From positions 1 to 5,173 of the forward strand of contig JAEDIH010000124.1 in assembly GCA_016292575.1 (NCBI GenBank): a stretch of 5,173 bases of DNA. The letters are read 5' to 3'. Below, piece after piece: positions 1 through 5,173 of the stretch (positions within the stretch are counted from its first letter, which is position 1; every line of letters begins with the position of its first letter). The stretch is from Clostridiaceae bacterium (GTDB lineage: Bacteria; Bacillota; Clostridia; Oscillospirales; Acutalibacteraceae). The notes under the pieces were generated by a model. That model was not told the DNA's origin and did not search any database. It saw only the letters and a program-made list of their open reading frames with translations. Made by a program: the position numbers and the translations under genes.

Positions 1-93
1 ACATATCAGCTCATCGGAAACAACAAGGTTCCTTTTGACGAAAGAGAAATGGTGAAAAAGCTGCTTTCAAACAGGCAAAAAAGCGCAGAATAA
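1..93 (+). CDS. murE: UDP-N-acetylmuramyl-tripeptide synthetase, C-terminal end only
   Basis: The window opens inside this gene. Frame 1 reads 30 residues, beginning TYQLIGNNKVPFDEREMVKK and ending SAE, then TAA at 91-93. The TYQ...G...PFDERE pattern is the segment that follows the GKGHE motif near the C-terminus of MurE. MurE is the cytoplasmic ligase that adds the third amino acid (meso-diaminopimelate or lysine) to UDP-MurNAc-L-Ala-D-Glu. MurF and MurD do not carry this FDERE ending, so MurE is preferred even though only the tail is visible. The residues that decide DAP versus Lys lie upstream of the window. The gene stops 18 nt before mraY, which fits one operon. Confidence 0.8.
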   Translation, partial: TYQLIGNNKVPFDEREMVKKLLSNRQKSAE

Positions 94-96
94 TTT

Positions 97-102
97 AAGG
101 GG
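97..102 (+). promoter_or_regulatory. Ribosome-binding site of mraY
   Basis: AAGGGG lies 9 nt before the ATG at 112, in the short gap after murE. It supports that start codon. The closer ATG at 103 runs into a stop after two codons. Confidence 0.7.
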
Positions 103-111
103 ATGTTATAA

Positions 112-1152
112 ATGAATTACACAGTTTCGGTTTTAATTTCCTTGGGTACGGCCTTCATTGTGACGGCATTATTGGGAATAGTACTAATACCGCTTTTGCA
201 TAAGCTCAAATTCGGTCAGAATATTCTGACCGATATCGGACCGCGCTGGCACGCAAAAAAGCAGGGTACACCGACAATGGGCGGAATTATGTTCATTATC
301 GGCATTTTTGTTGCGGTGGCGGTCACGTTCCTCACCGGAAAGCTCACCGGTTTTTCCCTTTTTTCAGAAAACGATGTGATTTCCTCACAGGAAAAAACAA
401 AGCTGCTTGCAGGACTGCTGCTTGCGTTTTGCATGTCGCTTGTCGGCTTCACGGACGACTATATCAAGGTTTCAAAAAAGCGTAACCTCGGTCTTACCGA
501 AATGCAAAAGACCGTTTTGCAGGTGATTATCATAGCGGCGTATCTTACCACCATGGTAATGAGCAAGAACACCTCGATGTTTATTCCGCTTATTGGAAAG
601 ATAAGCCTTGATTCGCTTCCCGGCATAATCTTTTTCTATCTTTTCGGAGCGTGCGTAATATACGGCACCGCAAACGCGGTCAACTTTACGGACGGCATCG
701 ACGGACTTTGCGGTTCGGTCACGGTGCCGGTGGGCGTTGCGTTCGCCGTGATTGCGTATCTTGTTAACAACACAAGCTGCTCTGTTCTTGCGGCGGCTCT
801 TGCCGGTGCATGCGCGGGCTATCTCATCTGGAACCACTACCCGGCAAAGGTCATGATGGGCGACACCGGCTCAATGTTCCTTGGCGGTCTTGTTTCGGCG
901 CTTGCTTTTTCCGTCAACTGTCCGCTGATACTTATCCCGGTTGGCGTTGTCTATGTTGCCGAAGCGCTCAGCGATATTCTTCAGATAGGCTCAATCAAGC
1001 TGCGCCACAAAAAGATTTTCAAAATGTCTCCTATTCATCATCACTTTGAAATGAGCGGCTGGAGCGAAAAAAAGATTGTTGCCGTGTTCAGCGTTGTAAG
1101 CTTTGCCGGAGCCATTGCGGGCATTATACTGATGTGCTTTACGGTCAACTGA
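112..1152 (+). CDS. mraY: Phospho-N-acetylmuramoyl-pentapeptide transferase
   Basis: This integral membrane enzyme transfers phospho-MurNAc-pentapeptide from UDP to undecaprenyl phosphate, forming lipid I on the inner face of the membrane. The 346-residue product has the family's usual length and about ten hydrophobic segments. Visible motifs, in order, are GTPTMGG (52-58), the Mg-binding Asp pair in GFTDDYIKV (D115, D116), NAVNFTDGIDGL (188-199), MGDTGSMFLGG with the active-site Asp D251, and the His-rich loop SPIHHHFE (H309-H311). One local oddity is SDILQ at 287-291, where I expect SVI(I/L)Q; I cannot say how common the Asp is in related clades. The ATG at 112 has a good ribosome-binding site and gives a normal short N-terminus before the first membrane span. 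A perfect 22-bp palindrome sits at codons 34-41. The next gene, ftsW, follows after 37 nt. Confidence 0.97.
   Translation: MNYTVSVLISLGTAFIVTALLGIVLIPLLHKLKFGQNILTDIGPRWHAKKQGTPTMGGIMFIIGIFVAVAVTFLTGKLTGFSLFSENDVISSQEKTKLLAGLLLAFCMSLVGFTDDYIKVSKKRNLGLTEMQKTVLQVIIIAAYLTTMVMSKNTSMFIPLIGKISLDSLPGIIFFYLFGACVIYGTANAVNFTDGIDGLCGSVTVPVGVAFAVIAYLVNNTSCSVLAAALAGACAGYLIWNHYPAKVMMGDTGSMFLGGLVSALAFSVNCPLILIPVGVVYVAEALSDILQIGSIKLRHKKIFKMSPIHHHFEMSGWSEKKIVAVFSVVSFAGAIAGIILMCFTVN
212..233. repeat. Perfect 22-bp palindrome inside mraY
   Basis: The half-site TCGGTCAGAAT (212-222) is followed directly by its exact reverse complement ATTCTGACCGA (223-233). A second perfect palindrome, CCGATATCGG (230-239), overlaps its right end. 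In RNA the large one would fold as a 9-bp stem with an AUAU loop. It lies within codons for the FGQNIL-T-D region of MraY. The symmetry is read directly from the sequence; a function as operator, pause site or processing site is only inferred. Confidence 0.6.
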
Positions 1153-1173
1153 CGGTTTTATAAGTAAATTTTG

Positions 1174-1180
1174 AAAGGAG
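1174..1180 (+). promoter_or_regulatory. Ribosome-binding site of ftsW
   Basis: AAAGGAG is a near-perfect Shine-Dalgarno sequence 9 nt before the ATG at 1190. It sits in the 37-nt gap after mraY and fixes the ftsW start. Confidence 0.8.
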
Positions 1181-1189
1181 CGGATACAA

Positions 1190-2461
1190 ATGAGTGAGAG
1201 AGTCAAAAAACTGCCGGCAAAAAACCGGTCTGCCGCAAAAATTCCCCTTGTCGGACAGCTGTTTCATACCGGTGGTCTTGACGTTTTGTTCTGCTGCCTT
1301 ATTATGATACTTTTTGCGTTCGGAATAACAATGATGTATTCCGCAGGCTATGCTTATGCCAGCGCCTATACCTCAAGCCCGAACAGCTTTTTCAAAAGTC
1401 AGCTCCTTTCCGGTGCCATCGGTTTTGCAATGATGTTTTTCATCAGCAAAATAGATTACCGCATACTCAACGGTATCCTGACGCCGCTTGCCTTTGCCGC
1501 AACCGTTGCGCTGCTTGTTTATACCTATGTTGCTAACATTCATAACGACATCAAACGCTGGATAGTTATCGGCTCGCGCCAGTTTCAGCCGTCGGAGATA
1601 AGCAAGTTCGTTCTGGTTCTTGTCATGTCGTATCTCATCTGCATTTTTTATAAGCCGCTCTATGCCGAAGGCGGAAAGCGCGCAATGCCGTCCGTTAAAA
1701 GGCTCACCAAGCTTGAAAGGGTTATCTTCTCCTTTTTTGATACGAACTTTAAATGCACGGTTGCGCTCGCGGCGGTTGTTGTCCTTTTCTGCGGTCTTGT
1801 TTTCATCGAAAGCCACCTGTCCTGCACAATTCTGCTTTTTTGCATGGGCGTTTCAATGATGTGGCTCGGCGGAGTGAAAAAGAAGTGGTTCATACTGCTT
1901 GGCGCGGGTGCGGCTCTCGTTATAGTATATGTTGTTTTCATCAATCCGGAGTTTGTAAAATCTTTCAGCAATTATGCCTATGAGCGCATAATGACATGGA
2001 AAACGGGTGAAAGCTACGGCAACACCACTCGCTGGCAGACCGAACAGGGACTTCTTGCCATCGGTTCGGGCGGTCCGTTCGGAGTCGGCTTCGGCAATTC
2101 CAAGCAGAAGCAGCTCTATATTCCGGAGCCGCAGAACGACTTTATTTTTGCCGTTATCTGCGAGGAGCTGGGCTTTTTCGGCGCACTTGTGGTTGTTCTG
2201 CTTTTTGCCGCCCTGATTTGCCGCGGCTTTATCATTGCAACAAAAACAAAGGACCTTTTCGGTGCGCTGCTCGTTTCGGGAATTATGATGCAGCTCGGCT
2301 TTCAGGTCATACTGAACATTGCCGTTGTTACGGATACGATACCCAATACCGGAATAGCCCTGCCGTTTTTCAGCTACGGCGGAACGGCGCTCATCATTCT
2401 GTTTTGCGAAATGGGCGTTGTGCTTTCCGTTTCAAGAACGTGCAGGCTGGAAAAGGTATGA
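1190..2461 (+). CDS. ftsW: FtsW-like SEDS peptidoglycan polymerase
   Basis: This is a polytopic membrane protein of the SEDS family (FtsW/RodA/SpoVE), which polymerises lipid II into glycan strands together with a class B penicillin-binding protein. The 423-residue product has a basic cytoplasmic tail (1-28) and about ten membrane segments. Family motifs include KRWI.IGS..FQPSEISKF (122-140), AIGSGGPFGVGFGNSKQK (290-307), PEPQNDFIFAVICEELGF (312-329) and NTGIALPFFSYGGTALI (386-402). A basic loop of about 30 residues (158-187) before the fifth span is longer than usual. Two motifs diverge. The xPDxGT segment reads ESHLSC (207-212), and no Asp occurs between 251 and 316, where the catalytic Asp of the large extracellular loop (E. 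coli FtsW D297) normally lies; E274 is the nearest acidic candidate. Its dcw location favours FtsW over RodA. In a spore former it could instead be SpoVE, which cannot be separated from FtsW here. Confidence 0.9.
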   Translation: MSERVKKLPAKNRSAAKIPLVGQLFHTGGLDVLFCCLIMILFAFGITMMYSAGYAYASAYTSSPNSFFKSQLLSGAIGFAMMFFISKIDYRILNGILTPLAFAATVALLVYTYVANIHNDIKRWIVIGSRQFQPSEISKFVLVLVMSYLICIFYKPLYAEGGKRAMPSVKRLTKLERVIFSFFDTNFKCTVALAAVVVLFCGLVFIESHLSCTILLFCMGVSMMWLGGVKKKWFILLGAGAALVIVYVVFINPEFVKSFSNYAYERIMTWKTGESYGNTTRWQTEQGLLAIGSGGPFGVGFGNSKQKQLYIPEPQNDFIFAVICEELGFFGALVVVLLFAALICRGFIIATKTKDLFGALLVSGIMMQLGFQVILNIAVVTDTIPNTGIALPFFSYGGTALIILFCEMGVVLSVSRTCRLEKV

Positions 2462-2482
2462 AAGAATAATACGAAAGGAAAA

Positions 2483-2504
2483 CGGCGCGGCTTTCTGCGC
2501 CGCG
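2483..2504 (+). promoter_or_regulatory. GC-rich leader hairpin just upstream of murG (two registers)
   Basis: In the ftsW-murG gap, CGGCGCGG (2483-2490) pairs with CTGCGCCG (2495-2502) as 8 bp including one G-U pair, around a CTTT loop. A competing register pairs CGCGGC (2486-2491) with GCCGCG (2499-2504) around a 7-nt loop and takes in the first G of the GGAG ribosome-binding site. No T-run follows, so it is not an intrinsic terminator. The folds are read by eye; an effect on murG translation or mRNA stability is inference. Confidence 0.55.
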
Positions 2505-2507
2505 GAG
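2504..2507 (+). promoter_or_regulatory. Ribosome-binding site that places the murG start at 2515
   Basis: GGAG lies 7 nt before the ATG at 2515 but only 1 nt before the in-frame ATG at 2509, so 2515 is the better start. A second purine-rich site, GAAAGGAA (2473-2480), lies 28 nt before 2509. It would come within about 8 nt only if the 20-nt hairpin 2483-2502 is folded. Confidence 0.55.
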
Positions 2508-2514
2508 AATGAAT

Positions 2515-3636
2515 ATGAGAATAATTTTTGCCGCCGGCGGAACGGGTGGACACATCAATCCGGCTCTTGCCGCCGCAGGGGAAATACGCGAAAGATTTCC
2601 CGACGCCGAGATACTTTTTATCGGCACAAAGGATAAAATGGAGGCAAAGCTTGTTCCCGCCGCAGGCTTCAAATTTAAAACGATTGAAATTTCCGGCTTT
2701 TACCGTCAGCTTTCGCTTGAAAATATCAAGCGTAATCTTGTTACGCTTTCGCATCTTCTCAGCTCTTCAAAAGAGGCGAAAAAAATTATACTTGACTTTA
2801 AGCCGGACGTTGTTGTCGGCTTCGGCGGCTATGTCAGCGGACCGGTTGTCAGAATGGCGGCAAAGCTCGGCATACATACCGCAATTCACGAGCAGAACGC
2901 TTATCCGGGAATTACGAACAAGGCACTTGCCAAGGAAGTTGACAAGGTCATGCTCACGGTTGAAAAGGCGAAGGAATATCTTGAAGCAAAAAATCCTCCC
3001 GTTGTTACGGGGCTTCCCGTACGCGGCGAAATTCTCAGAGCCGACCGCGGCGTCAGCCGCGCCGAGCTTGGAATCCGTGATAATCAGAAGCTGATTCTTT
3101 CAATGGGCGGCTCGCTCGGAGCGGAAACCATCAACAAAGCAATGGTTGAGCTTATTGCCGAAAACCATTGCAACAAGAACCTGTATTTTCTTCACGCAAC
3201 GGGTCAGTTCGGTCTTTGGGTACCCGATAAGCTGCGTGAAAAGGGCGTTGATCCCGACAAAGAGGACAATGTTGAAATTCGCGAATATATAAACGACATG
3301 GCGCGCTGCATGAGCGCGGCGGACATTGTCATTTGCCGCGCGGGCGCAAGCTCGCTTTCGGAAATTGAGGCGCTCGGAAAGGCCTCCATTCTCATTCCGT
3401 CACCGAATGTTGCGGAAAATCACCAGTACCACAACGCAATGGCTCTTACCCAAAAGGACGCGGCCGTGCTCATTGAGGAAAAGAACCTGAACGCCGAATC
3501 ATTCGGCAAGGTGTTCTCCTCCCTGATAAATGACGAGGGCAGAATAAAAACGCTCTCCGAAAACGCAAAAAAGCTCGCAATAACCGACGCAAAAGAAAGA
3601 ATTGCCGATATTATTGTCTCTCTTGCGCGAAAGTGA
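2515..3636 (+). CDS. murG: UDP-GlcNAc:lipid I N-acetylglucosaminyltransferase
   Basis: MurG is a membrane-associated GT-B glycosyltransferase (family GT28) that adds GlcNAc to lipid I, making lipid II on the cytoplasmic face. From ATG 2515 the product is 373 residues, slightly longer than E. coli MurG. The N-terminal acceptor domain shows the glycine loop GGTGGHINPALA (8-19), the second loop GFGGYVSGP (102-110) and HEQNAYPG (125-132). The C-terminal UDP-GlcNAc domain shows GGSLGA (198-203), CRAGASSLSE (274-283, with the family's UDP-sugar-binding Glu at 283) and ENHQYHNA (301-308). An ATG two codons upstream (2509) is in frame, but it has poor Shine-Dalgarno spacing, and MurG proteins typically begin close to 'MRIIFAGGGTGGH'. 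The gene sits between ftsW, whose product uses lipid II, and murA, the first pathway step. The 53-nt leader carries a strong hairpin. Confidence 0.96.
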   Translation: MRIIFAAGGTGGHINPALAAAGEIRERFPDAEILFIGTKDKMEAKLVPAAGFKFKTIEISGFYRQLSLENIKRNLVTLSHLLSSSKEAKKIILDFKPDVVVGFGGYVSGPVVRMAAKLGIHTAIHEQNAYPGITNKALAKEVDKVMLTVEKAKEYLEAKNPPVVTGLPVRGEILRADRGVSRAELGIRDNQKLILSMGGSLGAETINKAMVELIAENHCNKNLYFLHATGQFGLWVPDKLREKGVDPDKEDNVEIREYINDMARCMSAADIVICRAGASSLSEIEALGKASILIPSPNVAENHQYHNAMALTQKDAAVLIEEKNLNAESFGKVFSSLINDEGRIKTLSENAKKLAITDAKERIADIIVSLARK

Positions 3637-3637
3637 C

Positions 3638-3665
3638 ACAATAAAAACGCCCGGAGCATAGGATA
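3638..3665 (+). promoter_or_regulatory. Possible sporulation-sigma (sigma-K/E-like) promoter ahead of murA
   Basis: CATAGGATA (3657-3665) matches the B. subtilis sigma-K -10 pattern CATAnnnTA, with an AC (3638-3639) 17 nt upstream as a minimal -35. It sits in the murG-murA gap, and I noticed no other CATAnnnTA on the + strand of the window. The match is short, sporulation in this organism is not shown, and part of the element doubles as a hairpin arm, so this is only a candidate. Confidence 0.2.
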
Positions 3666-3693
3666 GGCTGACGGTTTTTCCGTTTGACTATTC
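3661..3693 (+). promoter_or_regulatory. Long imperfect hairpin in the murG-murA gap
   Basis: GGATAGGCTGACGG (3661-3674) pairs with CCGTTTGACTATTC (3680-3693) across a TTTTT loop. Twelve of 14 positions pair, including two G-U pairs, with mismatches at G3667/A3687 and T3669/T3685. The following bases are ATTGTTGGG rather than a T-run, so classical termination is unlikely. It may be a leader structure, a processing site or a translation modulator of murA. It also covers the TTG at 3684, which argues against that codon as the murA start. Confidence 0.5.
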
Positions 3694-3713
3694 ATTGTTG
3701 GGTGTGGTGTTTG

Positions 3714-4979
3714 GTGAGCGAAATCATAGTTAAAGGCACAAAAAAACTTGAAGGCGTGCTCCCCGTTCAGGGTTCAAAAAACAGCTCGCTGCCCATTCTT
3801 GCGGCGTGCGTGCTTGTGGACGGTGTGAGCGTGCTGCACAACTGTCCGTTCTTGTCCGATGTTGACGCGGCGGTGAGGATTCTTGAACACCTCGGCTGCG
3901 TTGTAACACGGGACGGACATACGCTTACCGTTGATTCAAGGAGCATTTCCTGCTGCAATATTCCCGAAAACCTTATGCGTGAAATGCGCTCGTCAATCGT
4001 ATTTCTCGGCTCGCTTGTTTCGCGCTGCAAAAAGGCACGGCTTTTTACGCCGGGCGGCTGCGAGATAGGTTTAAGACCCATTGACCTGCACCTTTCCGCT
4101 CTGCGCGCTCTCGGCGTTTCAATTGAAGACGAGGGCTCGGCGCTCGGCTTTGAGGTCAGGGAAAAGCTTGAGGGTACGGTAATAAGCCTGTCCTTTCCGA
4201 GCGTTGGCGCAACGGAAAATATCATGCTTGCCTCCGTTTTTGCAGAGGGACGGACAACTGTACTCAACGCTGCGCGTGAGCCGGAAATACTTGACCTTGC
4301 CGCATTCCTGAACAAGTGCGGCTGCAAAATTTTTGTCGGCTCTCAGGGTACCATTGTAATTGACGGCGTTAAAAAGGCTCATTCCTGCGAGCATACAATT
4401 ATTCCCGACAGGATTGTTACGCTTACATATATGTCCGCCGTGGCGTGCTGCGGAGGCGACGTTCTGTTTGAAAAGGCGGATACCTCCCACTTCCTTTCGG
4501 TCACGGGCGTTTTTGAAGCGGCAGGCTGCCGCCTGGAAACAAAAAAGGACAGTGTGAGGATTGTATCCTCCGGAAAGCTCAAAGCTGTGCGTGATATCCG
4601 TACTTTGCCCTATCCGGGCTTTCCGACGGACGCTCAGGCGCCGATAAGCGCAATGCTCTGCACGTCCGAGGGAACATCGGTAATTGTTGAAAATATTTTT
4701 GAAAGCCGCTTCAACCATGTCGGCGAGCTTGTGCGCATGGGAGCGAGGATAAAGGTTGAGGGCAGGGTTGCAATAATCGACGGCGTAAAAGTGCTGCACG
4801 GCGCCCATGTGCGCGCAGTCGATCTCAGGGGAGGCAGCGCTTTGGTTGTTGCCGCCCTCGGAGCAAGGGGAAAAACCGTAATAAGCGGCCTTAAGCATAT
4901 TGACAGAGGATATGAAAGAATAGAGGAATGTCTGCAAAGTCTCGGAGCACAGATTGAAAGGAGTGCTGAAAGTGGATAA
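3714..4979 (+). CDS. murA: UDP-N-acetylglucosamine 1-carboxyvinyltransferase
   Basis: This cytoplasmic enzyme transfers enolpyruvate from PEP to UDP-GlcNAc, the committed step of peptidoglycan synthesis and the target of fosfomycin. I start it at GTG 3714 (421 residues) because the protein then opens SEIIVKGTKKLEG, as MurA proteins do, and its catalytic residues fall one position from E. coli numbering: K22 in GSKN, R92, C116 in GGCEIGLRPIDLH, D306 in PTDAQAP and R398 in DRGYERIEE. An upstream in-frame TTG (3684) would add a Trp/Cys-rich ten-residue leader lying inside a hairpin. The ribosome-binding site is weak (GGGTG, 3700-3704). C116 is the residue alkylated by fosfomycin; its presence predicts a normal, sensitive-type active site. 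Oddities are 15 cysteines and DRIVTLTYM (232-240), where DRIEAGT(Y/F) is usual. Its last codons contain the ribosome-binding site and start of the next gene. Confidence 0.95.
   Translation: MSEIIVKGTKKLEGVLPVQGSKNSSLPILAACVLVDGVSVLHNCPFLSDVDAAVRILEHLGCVVTRDGHTLTVDSRSISCCNIPENLMREMRSSIVFLGSLVSRCKKARLFTPGGCEIGLRPIDLHLSALRALGVSIEDEGSALGFEVREKLEGTVISLSFPSVGATENIMLASVFAEGRTTVLNAAREPEILDLAAFLNKCGCKIFVGSQGTIVIDGVKKAHSCEHTIIPDRIVTLTYMSAVACCGGDVLFEKADTSHFLSVTGVFEAAGCRLETKKDSVRIVSSGKLKAVRDIRTLPYPGFPTDAQAPISAMLCTSEGTSVIVENIFESRFNHVGELVRMGARIKVEGRVAIIDGVKVLHGAHVRAVDLRGGSALVVAALGARGKTVISGLKHIDRGYERIEECLQSLGAQIERSAESG
4957..4963 (+). promoter_or_regulatory. Ribosome-binding site of the last gene, inside murA
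   Basis: AAAGGAG lies 8 nt before GTG 4972 and is wholly within the murA coding sequence. It decides for 4972 over the in-frame GTG at 4963, which overlaps the site itself. Confidence 0.7.
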
Positions 4980-5173
4980 CGAAAATAAGAATAACCCTAA
5001 CCGTCCGTTCAGCACCTTTGACTGGTCGAACTTAACAGACGAGCACATAAGCCGCCCAAAGGACGTTACCTCGGATATGTGGACACCGATAAGCGCCGGA
5101 AAGCCGCAACCTGACCGCCGTCCGTCCGGCAATCTTGTTGACAGGCAGAAGAGCGTGAAAAGCACCGCAAAGG
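4972..5173 (+). CDS. Start of an unidentified cell-division-cluster protein, possibly FtsQ/DivIB
   Basis: Sixty-seven codons stay open to the window edge, starting from GTG 4972, which overlaps the murA stop by 8 nt in the -1 frame and has a strong ribosome-binding site. The product begins MDNENKNNPNRPFSTFDWSN and continues as a polar, Asn/Pro/Lys/Arg-rich, probably disordered segment with no membrane span or signal peptide so far. FtsQ/DivIB proteins of Firmicutes have a variable, charged cytoplasmic N-terminus before one membrane span and a POTRA domain, and their gene often follows mur genes in this cluster. That makes FtsQ/DivIB the leading guess, from context only. No diagnostic domain is visible, so the symbol is left empty. 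The overlap implies translational coupling to murA. Confidence 0.75.
   Translation, partial: MDNENKNNPNRPFSTFDWSNLTDEHISRPKDVTSDMWTPISAGKPQPDRRPSGNLVDRQKSVKSTAK

Noticed and set aside
1068..1074. In-phase slippery heptamer A-AAA-AAG near the end of mraY (possible -1 frameshift)
   Set aside because: A shift would replace the final MraY membrane span with a Cys-rich tail ending at 1163. No clear stimulatory stem was noticed, and A-AAA-AAR or A-AAA-AAC runs recur in this A-rich sequence (also in early murA) as ordinary Lys and Asn codons.
1136..1164. TATAAG as a -10 promoter box before ftsW
   Set aside because: No acceptable -35 lies 16-18 nt upstream, and the short gap is well explained as an intra-operon spacer.
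2458..2469. Mini-ORF ATG-AAA-GAA-TAA overlapping the ftsW stop as ATGA
   Set aside because: It has three codons with no properly spaced ribosome-binding site. Short ATGA overlaps of this kind arise readily by chance.
3046..3061. CGCGGC-GTCA-GCCGCG hairpin inside murG, near the domain boundary
   Set aside because: Perfect 6-bp stems with short loops are expected several times in 5 kb, and a similar one lies at 3302-3318. It is not distinctive enough alone.
3684..3689. TTGACT as a -35 box before murA
   Set aside because: The expected -10 position (about 3706-3713) reads GGTGTTTG, nothing like TATAAT, and the hexamer is part of the hairpin arm.
3684..3713. TTG start for murA, adding ten residues (MTIHCWVWCL)
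   Set aside because: The extra residues do not resemble any MurA N-terminus, the codon lies within a hairpin arm, and no ribosome-binding site precedes it at normal spacing. GTG 3714 gives the expected start and numbering.
3662..3733. Short open frame in the murG-murA gap (DRLTVFPFDYSLLG...)
   Set aside because: It has about 23 codons with no ATG and no ribosome-binding site, and it overlaps the murA start. Its protein-like look cannot be supported.
4119..5165. 348-codon open frame on the - strand opposite murA and the last gene
   Set aside because: It runs antisense to a certain murA and to a well-supported downstream start. Its translation shows no motif or hydrophobic pattern, and its length is explained by the base pattern of the + strand codons.

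Overview
This window is a stretch of a division and cell-wall (dcw) gene cluster. Every gene is on the + strand and the packing is tight. In order it holds the last 30 codons of murE (1-93), mraY (112-1152), a SEDS-family ftsW (1190-2461), murG (2515-3636), murA (3714-4979), and the first 67 codons of a gene that starts inside the end of murA (4972 onward), plausibly ftsQ/divIB. Gaps are 18, 37, 53 and 77 nt, followed by an 8-nt overlap. I see no convincing intrinsic terminator, so a single polycistronic transcript is likely.

The likely source is a Gram-positive anaerobe of the class Clostridia, perhaps a gut Oscillospirales/Ruminococcaceae-type organism. The basis is the mid-range base composition, strong AAAGGAG ribosome-binding sites, Firmicutes-type motifs (MraY 'SPIHHHFEMSGWSE', MurG 'ENHQYHNA') and the pairing of murA with ftsW and murG. 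This placement is inference; no marker gene is present.

The genes form one pathway. MurA commits UDP-GlcNAc to UDP-MurNAc synthesis. MurE adds the third stem-peptide residue. MraY loads the finished UDP-MurNAc-pentapeptide onto undecaprenyl phosphate to make lipid I. MurG adds GlcNAc to make lipid II. FtsW polymerises lipid II at the septum. The gene order is reduced compared with classical clusters: murF is not between murE and mraY, murD is not between mraY and ftsW, and murA follows murG.

The genes themselves are ordinary, and I found no new enzyme system. The points worth a second look are: a perfect 22-bp palindrome inside the start of mraY; a strong two-register hairpin just before murG, beside its ribosome-binding site; a long imperfect hairpin and a sporulation-sigma-like element in the murG-murA gap; an FtsW with no aspartate where the catalytic aspartate of SEDS polymerases normally lies; and an unusually cysteine-rich MurA.
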